Under the pieces are notes generated by a model. That model had not been told where the DNA came from and ran no database searches. It saw only the letters and a list, made by a program, of their open reading frames with translations. The translations under genes were made by a program, and so were the position numbers. From Diogma glabrata (lineage: Eukaryota > Arthropoda > Insecta > Diptera > Cylindrotomidae): a stretch of DNA of 64,000 bases. Positions 46,000 through 58,553 of this stretch are shown here, piece by piece. Numbering within the stretch: the stretch's first letter is position 1; every line of letters begins with the position of its first letter. Where the stretch lies: positions 97,252,915 through 97,316,914 of the forward strand of contig OY856188.1 in NCBI GenBank assembly GCA_963693315.1, written 5' to 3'.

Positions 46000-48040
46000 T
46001 CTTTTACAAATTGAACAGATTTGGACAAAATCTGAACGACACATTTTTGATTTGGCTGAAATTTTTTAGGGGTTTTATATCGAAAAAAAGATATACGTGC
46101 TCGAGGATTTTTTTTTTTTGGAAATAGAGGGGTTCCAAATTTCAAGAATCTCGTGACTTTTGGCTTGAAGACGTTCAAACCAGATTTTCAAAAATTTATA
46201 ACTTCGGTTTTATTAGAGATAGAAACTTCTGTTTTGTTTTATTTAAAAAATTTTTTTTTAAAAAAATAAATTCAATAAAAATTATTAACAAATTCCTATT
46301 GTCATAAACAAATAAAATATTAAAATCGAGTTTTAGTCACTGTTTGCCGATGAGTTGATGCATAAGCATGTTGTTGTTGTTGTTGTAGCGACAGTGCGGA
46401 GCTACTCCTCCGGCTCCATGTCCAGATTCAGGAACTCTGCTACTGCACTGCTCTTGGGCGGTACAACAAATCTTGCTTCGTCAAGTTGGTTGGTTTTCCT
46501 GGACAATTAAATAGGTGGTCATGCGGCATGCCCTCACATATGGACACTTGTCCCACCCTACCCTCGAAATTAGTTTTTAGCATGACCATCGTATTCAACG
46601 TTCAATTTTCTATAAAACACGTATTTTTAATTAATGGAGAAATGATTTTTACTGTTAGAAATAAATTCATTTATCGAGCGCGGGACGATTCTATAAAAGG
46701 GTCATTCTATAAAAGGGTCATTCTATAAAAGGGTCTTTCTTTTACATACCGAATATATTAGGACAAAATCTGACTAACACATTTTTGATTTAGCTGATAA
46801 TATTTTTAGGGGTTCTATATCGAAAAAAAAGATATACCTGTTCCAGGATTTTTTCGTTCTTTTTTCGGAAATTAGAACGGTTTTAAATTTCGACAATTTC
46901 GTGATTTTTGGCTTGAAGACTTATTTTCAATAATTCATAACTTCGATTCTTTTAAAGATGGAAACTTTCATTTTGTTTTATTTTCAATCTAAAAGATGCT
47001 TTAAAAAAATAAATTCAATAAAAATTATTAACAAATTCCTATTGTCATAAACAAATAAAATGTTGATTTTTAGTTATGGTACAATAACAATAAAGTGTGT
47101 TTAGTATAACTATCGTATTCTACGTTTAATTTTCTATAAAAAACGTATTTTTAATTAATGGAGAAATGATTTTTACTGTTAGAAATAAATTAATTTATCA
47201 AGCACGGGACTACAAAAAAATTTGTAAATTTTTGTCTAGACTATGTCTTTGGACTATGACTAAAAATCGATTTTAATCGATTTTAATGGGAATTTGTTAA
47301 TAATTTTTAAAGATAAAGTTTTCTTTTAAAAGTTCAAATAAAACAGAAAAACAGTTTCTATCTTTCCCAGAACCGAATTTATGAATCTTTGAAAATAAGT
47401 CTTCAAGTCAAAAGTCACGAAATTCTCGAAATTTTGATCCGCTCTTTTTTTCTAACATGTATATCTTTCAACCGAGAATCCAAAGAACCCGTAAAAAATT
47501 TTCAGTTAACTCAAAAATGTGTGGGTCGATTTTGTCCTAATCTGTTCGAGATGTAATAGAATGACCCATTTATGGAATTTCTTGTCGTCCTGCGCTCGAT
47601 AAATGAATTTATTTCTAACAGTAAAAATCGTACCTCTATTAATAAAAACTACGGTTTTTGTAGAAAATTGAACGCAGAATACGATGGTCATACTAAAAAC
47701 TCATTACGTGAGTGGGGCAGGGCAATGACTAAAAATCAACTTTAACATTTTATTTGTTTTTTAACAATAGGAATTTGTTAATAATTTTTGTTGCTTTTAT
47801 TTTTTTTTTAAATAAGCATCCTTTTACTTTAAAACAAATTAAAACAGAAGTTTCTATCTTTAATAAATCCGAAGTCATGAATTTTTGAAAATAAGTCTTC
47901 AAGCAAAAAATTACGAAATTTTCGAATTTGAAAAGTTGAAATCGCTCTAATTTTCAAAAAAATAAAAAAAAACTGGAAAACGCATTTTTTTTTCAGTATA
48001 AAACCCCTTAAAATTTCAGCCAGATCCAAAAAGTGTTGGC
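46000..48040. repeat. Set of four related sub-repeats, two in each orientation
   Basis: Blocks near 46000-46330 and 46740-47060 (plus) and near 47280-47560 and 47730-48040 (minus) share GGACAAAATCTGA, AAAGATATAC, TTTGGCTTGAAGAC, ATAACTTCG and AAATTCCTATTGTCATAA-type strings. Between them, TATAAAANACGTATTTTTAA-type blocks recur in both directions. Together they can fold back on themselves. The small open frames here are by-products. Confidence 0.7.
46365..46560 (+). repeat. (GTT)n followed by GC-richer unidentified segment
   Basis: A GTTGTTGTTGTTGTTGTAGC run is followed by about 180 bases of much higher GC than its surroundings (CTACTCCTCCGGCTCCATG, GGTCATGCGGCATGCCC). It looks like captured transposon sequence. 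No complete coding frame is recognised. A second copy lies in the duplication at 50038-50233. Confidence 0.5.
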
Positions 48041-49346
48041 CAGAAAGAGTGTTCAACACAAATTATGCAAACTTAAATATAACGGTACTATGCACAATCT
48101 ACTATTCCAAGACAATTGAAAATCCAAATTACACTGTTTAGAAAATAAATCTGGTGTACTAATTTCGTTTTCATAATATATATTGTAATGTGCCTAGGGC
48201 CTACGAAAGGTTAAATACGGCTCTGCTAAAACTCACATCTTACTGGACGTCAGATTTGGACAAAACCAACCTGATCGAATATCTTGTAAAAATTAAAAAT
48301 TAAGAGTTCTGATATAAGAAATGATAAGAAATTACTGGTTTTTACTTGTTATACGAATAATTTGGTCAGGCAAGTTAGGAATATTTTCAAGTTTTTTTTG
48401 ACTATCGTAACCGACAGTCAGACGAATACCGGAGTTTCAGTAATAGGGTTCCTTTGTATGTAAACAGAACATTATGTAATAATCAATATTCCTTGTATTT
48501 TCAAAAAAAACGAGCATGATGTTGTGTTCTATTCTGTACTTTCTGTTCTATTTAAGTGTAACTAAAATAGTACTACATATTTATCTTAACAACACGAGCA
48601 AACAAATGCAGAAATAAAAATAAAACGTGACCTACTATTATCGTTCACGTATGCCGTCAGACTTTATTTAAAAAAATCAACATTTTTTTATGTTCCATGT
48701 TTTGTTTGTGACAAGTGATGTTATCCTGTTTTGTTTAATTTTTTTTTAATTTCCCACGAAATATTTTTTAAATATATTGTCACAATTCAAGTTTTTAACA
48801 CTAAATGTATATAAAACGGGTTGCAATTTCTCTATTCATTGAAATAACAATCAAAATGATACTACTAAAAACTATTAATTCAATTTGAATCAAAATATCA
48901 TTCAAACATTGTAATTCATCTCCATAGTAATATACATATGTACGAATAATTTTCACACTCATTTGATTATCAAATAATCAAACACTACTAATAAAAACTA
49001 AAAAAAAACAACAAAAAAAACTTGGTTGCTAAAACAACGCGTTGACTGCTGAGTGAATAATATTACAAAAAAAAACTAATGTATATTTTGTTTTGTTTTG
49101 CTATATTTTTATTTCTTTTAAATCCACGATCTCTCAGTCTTAAATAGTAAGCGTATAAAGAAAGGTCGCGTAATTTTTAAATTGCATTCAACAAGTACTG
49201 CTACTCGAATTAATTTATTTATTTATTTATTAATATACAACAAATATTCAAAATAAATGTTTAATCTAAAATTAATATTGAAATTTAAATTCAAAAAATT
49301 ATTTTCTATGAAAAATGGGGACTATTGTGTTTTATAACATAAGTGT

Positions 49347-52300
49347 AAAAAAAAAATGCTTATTCTAAATTAAAATTATAAATTTGCATAAATTTTGAAA
49401 TAAAAATATGTGGAACAAGTTACTTTTGACAAAATATTTGTTATCTTTTCCAAATTATTGTATTACTATGACAACAAATGAAAATGAAAAAAAAATAGAA
49501 TACGTAATGTCCAAAAAAATTGATCTGAGAGCAAAAAGGGGCGTGTCAGAGCAATTTTTTGCAAAAAGAATTCGACATAAATACAAATTAGAAAATTAAA
49601 TCTTGATTGATGAAAGTTTGAAAATTCGCACGCTGAGATCCGTTTGAATAATGCACATAGATATTCAGGATTCTTTTACAAATTGAACAGATTTGGACAA
49701 AATCTGAACGACACATTTTTGATTTGGCTGAAATTTTTTAGGGGTTTTATATCGAAAAAAAGATATACGTGCTCGAGGATTTTTTTTTTTTGGAAATAGA
49801 GGGGTTCCAAATTTCAAGAATCTCGTGACTTTTGGCTTGAAGACGTTCAAACCAGATTTTCAAAAATTTATAACTTCGGTTTTATTAGAGATAGAAACTT
49901 CTGTTTTGTTTTATTTAAAAAATTTTTTTTTAAAAAAAATAAATTCAATAAAAATTATTAACAAATTCCTATTGTCATAAACAAATAAAATATTAAAATC
50001 GAGTTTTAGTCACTGTTTGCCGATGAGTTGATGCATAAGCATGTTGTTGTTGTTGTTGTAGCGACAGTGCGGAGCTACTCCTCCGGCTCCATGTCCAGAT
50101 TCAGGAACTCTGCTACTGCACTGCTCTTGGGCGGTACAACAAATCTTGCTTCGTCAAGTTGGTTGGTTTTCCTGGACAATTAAATAGGTGGTCATGCGGC
50201 ATGCCCTCACATATGGACACTTGTCCCACCCTACCCTCGAAATTAGTTTTTAGCATGACCATCGTATTCAACGTTCAATTTTCTATAAAACACGTATTTT
50301 TAATTAATGGAGAAATGATTTTTACTGTTAGAAATAAATTCATTTATCGAGCGCGGGACGATTCTATAAAAGGGTCATTCTATAAAAGGGTCATTCTATA
50401 AAAGGGTCTTTCTTTTACATACCGAATATATTAGGACAAAATCTGACTAACACATTTTTGATTTAGCTGATAATATTTTTAGGGGTTCTATATCGAAAAA
50501 AAAGATATACCTGTTCCAGGATTTTTTCGTTCTTTTTTCGGAAATTAGAACGGTTTTAAATTTCGACAATTTCGTGATTTTTGGCTTGAAGACTTATTTT
50601 CAATAATTCATAACTTCGATTCTTTTAAAGATGGAAACTTTCATTTTGTTTTATTTTCAATCTAAAAGATGCTTTAAAAAAATAAATTCAATAAAAATTA
50701 TTAACAAATTCCTATTGTCATAAACAAATAAAATGTTGATTTTTAGTTATGGTACAATAACAATAAAGTGTGTTTAGTATAACTATCGTATTCTACGTTT
50801 AATTTTCTATAAAAAACGTATTTTTAATTAATGGAGAAATGATTTTTACTGTTAGAAATAAATTAATTTATCAAGCACGGGACTACAAAAAAATTTATAA
50901 ATTTTTGTCTAGACTATGTCTTTGGACTATGACTAAAAATCGATTTTAATCGATTTTAATGGGAATTTGTTAATAATTTTTAAAGATAAAGTTTTCTTTT
51001 AAAAGTTCAAATAAAACAGAAAAACAGTTTCTATCTTTCCCAGAACCGAATTTATGAATCTTTGAAAATAAGTCTTCAAGTCAAAAGTCACGAAATTCTC
51101 GAAATTTTGATCCGCTCTTTTTTTCTAACATGTATATCTTTCAACCGAGAATCCAAAGAACCCGTAAAAAATTTTCAGTTAACTCAAAAATGTGTGGGTC
51201 GATTTTGTCCTAATCTGTTCGAGATGTAATAGAATGACCCATTTATGGAATTTCTTGTCGTCCTGCGCTCGATAAATGAATTTATTTCTAACAGTAAAAA
51301 TCGTACCTCTATTAATAAAAACTACGGTTTTTGTAGAAAATTGAACGCAGAATACGATGGTCATACTAAAAACTCATTACGTGAGTGGGGCAGGGCAATG
51401 ACTAAAAATCAACTTTAACATTTTATTTGTTTTTTAACAATAGGAATTTGTTAATAATTTTTGTTGCTTTTATTTTTTTTTTAAATAAGCATCCTTTTAC
51501 TTTAAAACAAATTAAAACAGAAGTTTCTATCTTTAATAAATCCGAAGTCATGAATTTTTGAAAATAAGTCTTCAAGCAAAAAATTACGAAATTTTCGAAT
51601 TTGAAAAGTTGAAATCGCTCTAATTTTCAAAAAAATAAAAAAAAACTGGAAAACGCATTTTTTTTTCAGTATAAAACCCCTTAAAATTTCAGCCAGATCC
51701 AAAAAGTGTTGGCCAGAAAGAGTGTTCAACACAAATTATGCAAACTTAAATATAACGGTACTATGCACAATCTACTATTCCAAGACAATTGAAAATCCAA
51801 ATTACACTGTTTAGAAAATAAATCTGGTGTACTAATTTCGTTTTCATAATATATATTGTAATGTGCCTAGGGCCTACGAAAGGTTAAATACGGCTCTGCT
51901 AAAACTCACATCTTACTGGACGTCAGATTTGGACAAAACCAACCTGATCGAATATCTTGTAAAAATTAAAAATTAAGAGTTCTGATATAAGAAATGATAA
52001 GAAATTACTGGTTTTTACTTGTTATACGAATAATTTGGTCAGGCAAGTTAGGAATATTTTCAAGTTTTTTTTGACTATCGTAACCGACAGTCAGACGAAT
52101 ACCGGAGTTTCAGTAATAGGGTTCCTTTGTATGTAAACAGAACATTATGTAATAATCAATATTCCTTGTATTTTCAAAAAAAACGAGCATGATGTTGTGT
52201 TCTATTCTGTACTTTCTGTTCTATTTAAGTGTAACTAAAATAGTACTACATATTTATCTTAACAACACGAGCAAACAAATGCAGAAATAAAAATAAAACG

Positions 52301-53019
52301 TGACCTACTATTATCGTTCAGGTATGCCGTCAGACTTTATTTAAAAAAATCAACATTTTTTTATGTTCCATGTTTTGTTTGTGACAAGTGATGTTATCCT
52401 GTTTTGTTTAATTTTTTTTTAATTTCCCACGAAATATTTTTTAAATATATTGTCACAATTCAAGTTTTTAACACTAAATGTATATAAAACGGGTTGCAAT
52501 TTCTCTATTCATTGAAATAACAATCAAAATGATACTACTAAAAACTATTAATTCAATTTGAATCAAAATATCATTCAAACATTGTAATTCATCTCCATAG
52601 TAATATACATATGTACGAATAATTTTCACACTCATTTGATTATCAAATAATCAAACACTACTAATAAAAACTAAAAAAAAACAACAAAAAAAACTTGGTT
52701 GCTAAAACAACGCGTTGACTGCTGAGTGAATAATATTACAAAAAAAAACTAATGTATATTTTGTTTTGTTTTGCTATATTTTTATTTCTTTTAAATCCAC
52801 GATCTCTCAGTCTTAAATAGTAAGCGTATAAAGAAAGGTCGCGTAATTTTTAAATTGCATTCAACAAGTACTGCTACTCGAATTAATTTATTTATTTATT
52901 TATTAATATACAACAAATATTCAAAATAAATGTTTAATCTAAAATTAATATTGAAATTTAAATTCAAAAAATTATTTTCTATGAAAAATGGGGACTATTG
53001 TGTTTTATAACATAAGTGT
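49347..53019 (+). repeat. 3.67-kb tandem duplication, copy 2
   Basis: Second copy of 45675-49346, almost identical. It lacks the head of hairpin repeat copy C and the left part of the hAT-type element, and ends where TGTTAAAAATTAAA unique sequence begins. It repeats all sub-repeats of copy 1 and has no extra gene. Confidence 0.97.
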
Positions 53020-54379
53020 TAAAAATTAAAAATAATAATAAAAAAAATTAGCTAATTTATATTTATTTATTTTAAAATAACATACATTGTGATATTATAT
53101 TAATATTGATAAAAAAAGAAATTGTGATAATTGAAAAAAAAATCTAGGAATTTAATTAATTATTTTAATAGAAAAACAATATGGACTGTTTGTTACAGTT
53201 GAGGAAAAATATTAATTAAAATAATAAATAACTGAATTGGATTAAAAACGGATTTGGTTAAAGTAAGCATAAACAATTTATTTTTTGTGTTGCAAAATAA
53301 AAATAATTGTAACCATAATAATAATGATTGTAATAATACCGGAAAAGTTGACGTTGTTATCCGGTCGTCACGAGAAGATAATATTTCTTGAATAAAAAAC
53401 CATCAACATATATAATTTTTTTAATGTTTTATGAAAAAGTTAAAAAACAGTTGAAATTAAAAATTCGTTAAATTTATATTCAAAATGTTTTCGCCATTCA
53501 TTAAATTAACATAAATGTTTTTAGATGAACTATTAAACTTACCATCAATAAGCTTGATTATTTCTTTTGAATTATTTTTTTTATTGATCAGCAGAATATT
53601 AATTTTTTTATGTTAAATTATTTGATATTTTGCTTTGTCAAATTTTGCCTCTAAAATTTGGTTCGTGTAAATAAAACTTGATCACCGCTTGTAATATGTT
53701 GAAAGTGATATACATAAGAAAATGATTGATTGGTTTTGAGGTTTGATGCAATTTTGTTTGTGGGCATATATAAGTGGCGTCTGTGATCTTGATTTGGAGA
53801 GAGAGAGAGTGGGTTTTGAAGTTTTACAAATAAATATTGAGAAAGTTTTAATTAGTAATGAACTGCGGTTGTCGAACTATTTGTCATATAATTTTACAAC
53901 TTTAGCGGTCACCGTAATTATAATCATACAACTTGTTTAACATTTTAAAAATCAAATGATTTTATGTTTCTGGTCTGATTCAATAGTTGTTTTGTTGGTT
54001 GCGAATATTAGTGGAGGTTATTTATGATATTAACCTTTGATATCCCCCTACTTCCTCTTGATATTAAAGGGTCCCACATTCCTCTTTAAAGACGGCAAAT
54101 TGTCTTCTTTTATGATAACAAACTTACCAACAGTTACGTGTTGAGATGAAAATGCTCATTTACTTCGATGTTGCATACCAAGAAGGCACTCACTAGTCTA
54201 ACGCGATCAAAAGTTGTGTTTTAGCTGTTGAACATGACGCCATTGTTGTAGATTTGGACTGTGTTATATAATTTTTTATGTAAATATCAAATTATTAATA
54301 AGGCAAATAGATGAGCAAATGCTAATAAAACAGGATAGTTTTTTGTAGAGCTTCGTTAAATTTGAATCTAATAAATTTG
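53020..54379. other. Gene-free AT-rich region
   Basis: No gene recognised; a GAGAGAGAGAG run lies near 53799-53809. Confidence 0.4.
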
Positions 54380-54625
54380 AATCTAATCCCGCATGGAGGG
54401 ATCAGTTTTTTTTTTCGAAATTTTTTTAATTTTTGATCTACGGGTGTGACAACTCCGCGTACTCCAGTCTCTGCTATTGACATACGAGTTAACGTGAGAT
54501 ACCACATACCACTGGCAATAGCAGTGTGATATCACTAGCCAAGGTTACATCTTAGGGGTGGTGGCGGATGAACTGTATTCAGTCAACGGTAGCACCCTCA
54601 ATCTTAGCTGTGAAATAATCCTTGA
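54380..54625 (-). repeat. Dispersed 240-bp repeat, copy 2 (inverted)
   Basis: Reverse-strand counterpart of 14816-15060: CGCATGGAGGGATCAG at the left, then GAGTTAACGTGAGA and GCGGATGAACT. Both copies preserve the order. Confidence 0.75.
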
Positions 54626-54822
54626 TGATGAGACGCTATTGCTTCCTTGAAGAAACGAGCCTTCATATAACTATGTGTGGGCTTTAATATGTGGCCCCCT
54701 TTATTTGTGGCTATGTATCCCCTTCGCAACACGAGTTATTCTCATCGGGTATTGGGGAGTAAAACATATGAATTAATATAATCAGATTTTTTTATTTTTA
54801 CTATAATAATATGTAAATTTCG

Positions 54823-54847
54823 TAATAATAATAATAATAATAATAAT
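54823..54847. repeat. (TAA)n microsatellite
   Basis: About eight perfect TAA units. Confidence 0.9.
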
Positions 54848-55094
54848 CTTCAAGAAAAACAGAGCGTCACAGGATCAAGGAATATGCAACCGGATGGATT
54901 ATTGACAACTACAGTTTTGTTTTGTTTCAGCAAATGTTTGTGCTATGTGCTTGCTATTTACTTTTTATTTTCCCTTTTCTATCATAAAATATTGGCCTAT
55001 GTCATATTTTGTCAGTGATAGGATTTTTTGTTTAGTTATCCATTCTTCAACCAAAAATATAAAAAAACAAAAAAAGAAAGAACTACGTCCATCA

Positions 55095-55200
55095 ACATCT
55101 TTGAACGTATGTTGTTGTGGGACCTTGGTCTTAACAGGTTTTTATGTGTTATTGTGACACATATTGTAATTCATACTACACAGCACATTTTATTAAAAAA
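55095..55200 (+). repeat. Dispersed 100-bp repeat, copy 2
   Basis: Counterpart of 23139-23240, same orientation, ending in a poly-A run (55195-55207) that suggests a retroposed sequence. Confidence 0.55.
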
Positions 55201-55379
55201 AAAAAAATATGGTGCCAATTAGAAAGTTTTATTAATGTTTGAACTTTTGCGACTCAATTCCTGACAAATGTCAAAGAATCCGACCAATAACAAATTTGAC
55301 CGATGTAAATATTCAGAATTGAAACAATCTTGTCGAGATGTTTTGTTAACAATAAAGAAGTACTGCTAACAGTTCTAGA

Positions 55380-55526
55380 TGAAGTATGGCTGTCTTACTT
55401 AAACACGCTAAACGAAATTTTGCAGAAATTATTTGAATATTAATAGAAGTTCCCATTTGGCCTTTAAAATACACAACTGCGACAAGGGCTTTCTTACTAG
55501 CGTCAACAAATCCGTAAATCTCATAT
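55380..55526 (-). pseudogene. BEL/Pao Pol, segment after the RT (RNase H-proximal)
   Basis: The minus strand encodes YEIYGFVDASKKALVAVVYF close to 55526, then ISAKFRLACLSKTAILHLEL and a stop. This corresponds to the GFxDAS.xAxxAVVY ... LxxxKxRxAPLKxxxIPRLEL pattern that follows the reverse transcriptase in BEL/Pao Pol. It is the continuation of the Pol copy whose upstream part lies at 57001-57960; the two are separated by the inverted-repeat element inserted at ATAT. Stops before and after show the copy is dead. Confidence 0.8.
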
Positions 55527-56996
55527 AGAGCAATTTCGCGTCACCCCAACAGCATTTGTTGCGATAAAATTTCATCCACAGACAGCCAATGACAAAATAA
55601 AAATACGGTTTCTTCCGAAAAATGAAATTTTGCTGGGGATGACACAGGGTGGCGGTAAAGTCTTACGGGTTGGCGAAATATTAGTATCTTTGGCTACCGA
55701 TTGACTTAACCATTTTAAGGTAATTAACCATTGGAAAGGTAATTAATAGGACTTATAAAAAAAACTATTTAAAATTTTATAGCAATTTTTTAAAATTGTG
55801 TTAAACTTAAAATTTCTTTTCAAAGAATGTGCTGTTCTTCATTTTTTCAAGAGGAAAAAATTTTTCAATTAATTCTTAATCTAAACTGAAAATTTTCCAA
55901 TGCCAGGATTTATCGTTTTAAAAATAAAAATTGATATTTCCCTTCTTTTTTCAATTTTTTTTTAAACAATGCAGTACAGAAGAAAATACATTAATAGAGT
56001 TTACGGCTAGAAGCAAGATACAGAGAGACTTTAACTATAAAAGGTACACAATCATTTCATGCGTTGAAACCTAGAGAAGAAAAAACATTGCTCACAAAAT
56101 ATATTCTAATTCAGTTAAAATTATGTTTTTAAGGATAAACCGCTTATATGTGATGTATATTTATTTTATATTATTAATGAATGTATATTGTTTTTTATTA
56201 CATTACTTAGAATAAAAATAAAAAGTTAATTATTATATGAATTCTATAGAACATGAATTTTATTTCACATCATTTTTCTCACTATTTTCTTCTTATAATG
56301 AGAATGTATTACAGGTATATGCATTTATAATTAATTTTAAACAGGTATAAAAGGATGAAAAGATAAATTATGGAAAAAGCATTCACACCCTCAAATACTT
56401 AATTTGTGTCCTTAAAATAATTAAATGGTCATTAAAGTTCTATAAAACAAGAATGCCGGTGGTTTAAGTTAAACTAACCCCAAGAAAATCAACTTTATAT
56501 TAAATAAATGATTGCATTGTTGTAGAATAGATGATTACCCTGTATTTTTGAAAAAAAATTGAGAAATTTTTAAAACGATAAATCCTGCCAATGGGAAATT
56601 TTCAGTTTGGATTTAGGGAAAAAATGTGGTAAAAATGAGGGAACCTCCAACAGTGCCATCTTTGAAAATATTTTTTAAGTTTAACACAGTTTTAAGAAAG
56701 TACTACCCAATTTTGAATCATTGTATTTGAAAAATTTTTAGAAGTCCTATTAATTACCTTTCCAATGAGCTATAAATAATGTAAATCGGTTGAGTAAATG
56801 TTTAGCAATCGGTAGCCAAAGATACTAATGTCTCGTCAACCCGTAAAACTTTGCCGCCACCCTGTGTCATCCCCAGAGCGAAATTTCATTTTTCAAAAGA
56901 AACAGTATTTTTATTTTCTCAGTGGCTGTCTGTGTATGAAATTTTATAGAAATCAGAAGGGGTCAGAAACATCGATGTTGCGGTGACGTGGGCTCT
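55527..56996. mobile_element. 1.47-kb element with about 430-bp inverted repeats
   Basis: The left end AGAGCAATTTCGCGTCACC and the right end (reverse complement AGAGCCCACGTCACCGC) start inverted repeats that continue inward about 430 bases with shared strings such as GGTGGCGG, ATACTAATAT-like, CCGATTG and AACGATAAATCCTG. ATAT lies on both sides (55523-55526, 56997-57000). It splits a BEL/Pao Pol gene, which fixes the ends. The middle is AT-rich and codes for nothing recognisable, so it is non-autonomous. Confidence 0.85.
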
Positions 56997-57000
56997 ATAT

Positions 57001-57960
57001 GGTTACGTTTTTCGATGTTAGCGCAATTTATCGGCTATCTTGTAGGTCGTTTAAAAAGATTAGTTGACCTCGAAACTCTGCCATGAAGTAATTAAGTTTT
57101 GAAAAAGCGATTGAACCTAATCGTACATTAGCATCCACATATGTTTAAATTTATTTTGACTTGCGTAATGACTTGAGAAATGAGCCCGTGTGGATCAAGT
57201 ATGCGAGCTATGTCCGACAATGCCGTTCTTTTTGTAATTCGATTTCCATAGTCTTTCACATGGACATTAAACTGAAATGTATTCGATGATGGCTGCCAAT
57301 ACATCCCAAGTGTTTTGATAAAATCACCATTACCGAGGTGAAGTAATTTTTCGCGATGCTCCGGAAGTGTGTTCTTTAAAATATCCTCGACATTGGAACA
57401 TCGTTTCCAAAGATCCATTCGCGCTGTGCTTAAAACATTCGTAATTTGTTTCTTTAAAGTTTTAGCCTATTGCATACTTTTACTACCGGTTATTAGATCA
57501 TCGACGTATACGTCATGCTTCATGATCTGCGACGCAACCGGGTATTGTTTTTGATCGGCTAATTTTTGAATGCAATATCGGCTAGCTTTTGAATGCATTT
57601 GGTTGCAAGGTATAAAATACTTGCTGTGCCAAATGTTGATGTGAGCAATTTATAAATTTTTAATGTTTTTGATGGTTTTTTCGCCAGAACATACGTTGTA
57701 GTTATAAGCATCTCTGTCAAGAACAAGTGTCCATATGTAAGTTCGAAAGCTCATCAATATTGAAAATAGATCTGGCTATTATACAGGTCCTACCATAAAG
57801 AGGTCGTTTTATGCATTTTCGAAATCACACATTGCTTATGTGCCAAATACTACCCTCATTTTGGTAGTTCTGATTTAAACGACATTCCCGAGCAATGAAT
57901 TTTCGACGAGCTAATCGCTGTGAATTTCCTAAAAAAGAAAGGTGTTTTTCGCCTAATCTG
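57001..57960 (-). pseudogene. BEL/Pao reverse transcriptase (broken)
   Basis: On the minus strand, traces of the RT are read in several frames: LGNSQRL-like residues near 57930, a KCIQKLAD segment near 57590, and VYVDDLITGSKS with the catalytic YVDD at 57497-57508. A longer open block 57128-57418 follows, containing LPEHREKLLHLGNGDF, TLGMYWQPSSNTFQF and KRTALSDIARILDPHGLIS. The TLGxxWxPxxDxF ... KRxxLSxIARxxDPxGxxS order is diagnostic for BEL/Pao. Stops at several places and loss of frame show it is inactive. Confidence 0.9.
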
Positions 57961-58304
57961 GCTTCTTTAGTTGTTAAAATATTACTTACGTAGTGATTTG
58001 GTGGTGATGATTACAAACAATGTGTAGTTTTTCCAACCACAACCCATCCAAGCATAGTATTTTGTAAAATAGGCATATCTGGACCCAAATAAATTTGACC
58101 ATAAGCTTGTATTGCGTAATAATTGTCTGCTCATATTAGCAAATCTATCTGCTGTGGTGTAGAAATCCTAGATCAGCTAACCTGATATTGGTGTGTGTAT
58201 GGCCCATAGAGTTGTATTTATATCAGTCGTATGTTGAAATCCCGCAATCATTGATTTATGCATCGACTTTTTTTTTGTTTTGAATGAAATCGAGCTGTTC
58301 AGTA

Positions 58305-58553
58305 CTAAGAAAATTCCTCAGTCATAAGACTAAACTGTGAGCTACAGTTGAACAGTTTTCTGGCTATGATCGGTGTTCCTGATCGATCTAAAACTATTAC
58401 AAGAGATTTCGCTAAAAAGTTTGATGAATTTAAAGAATTAATGTTGATAATATTTTGATCGTTTTGTGCACCTAAATGAAGTGATGCTATTTTAGGTAAC
58501 AAGCTTTCATTGGTACTATGTTCAAAATAAATTAAGTTGTTGGTACTATGCAA
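58305..58553 (-). pseudogene. BEL/Pao protease region (degenerate)
   Basis: An 82-codon minus-strand frame contains SLLPKIASLHL, then SLVIVLDRSGTPIIARKLFN and CSSQFSLMTEEFS. In BEL/Pao Pol this region carries the retropepsin signature LLDxGSQxSFITE; here the expected Asp is Asn and the Gly is Ser (LFNCSSQFSLMTE), so the active site is lost. It lies upstream, in the Pol sense, of the RT at 57001-57960. Assignment depends on this one motif and on context. Confidence 0.7.

Larger units (their letters stand above)
42305..48225. mobile_element. 5.9-kb hAT-type composite element, 8-bp target duplication CTAAAACT
   Basis: The left tip CAAAGCCGTCTTATAC and the right tip (reverse complement CAGAGCCGTATTTAAC) are imperfect inverted repeats followed inward by TAGGCAC / GTGCCTAGGG motifs, a pattern common at hAT ends. 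The perfect 8-base direct repeat CTAAAACT flanks it (42297-42304, 48226-48233). No transposase is recognisable. It contains ACTTCGG copy 5, hairpin-headed repeat copy C, and a set of inverted sub-repeats. The right 2.55 kb is also part of the tandem duplication, so a second right end with the same CTAAAACT lies at 51898-51906. Confidence 0.8.
45675..49346 (+). repeat. 3.67-kb tandem duplication, copy 1
   Basis: Direct repeat with 49347-53019, with a constant offset of 3672 then 3673 bases. Differences noticed: one A in a homopolymer near 46260-46266, G47224 versus A50897, and C48648 versus G52321. Both junctions lie at the same ten-A run. It contains the right 2.55 kb of the hAT-type element and 1.1 kb beyond it. 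Confidence 0.97.

Noticed and set aside
45736..53019. Pairs of identical small open frames (for example 45736-45927 and 49408-49599)
   Set aside because: Identity comes from the tandem duplication, not from selection on protein; several lie within inverted sub-repeats.
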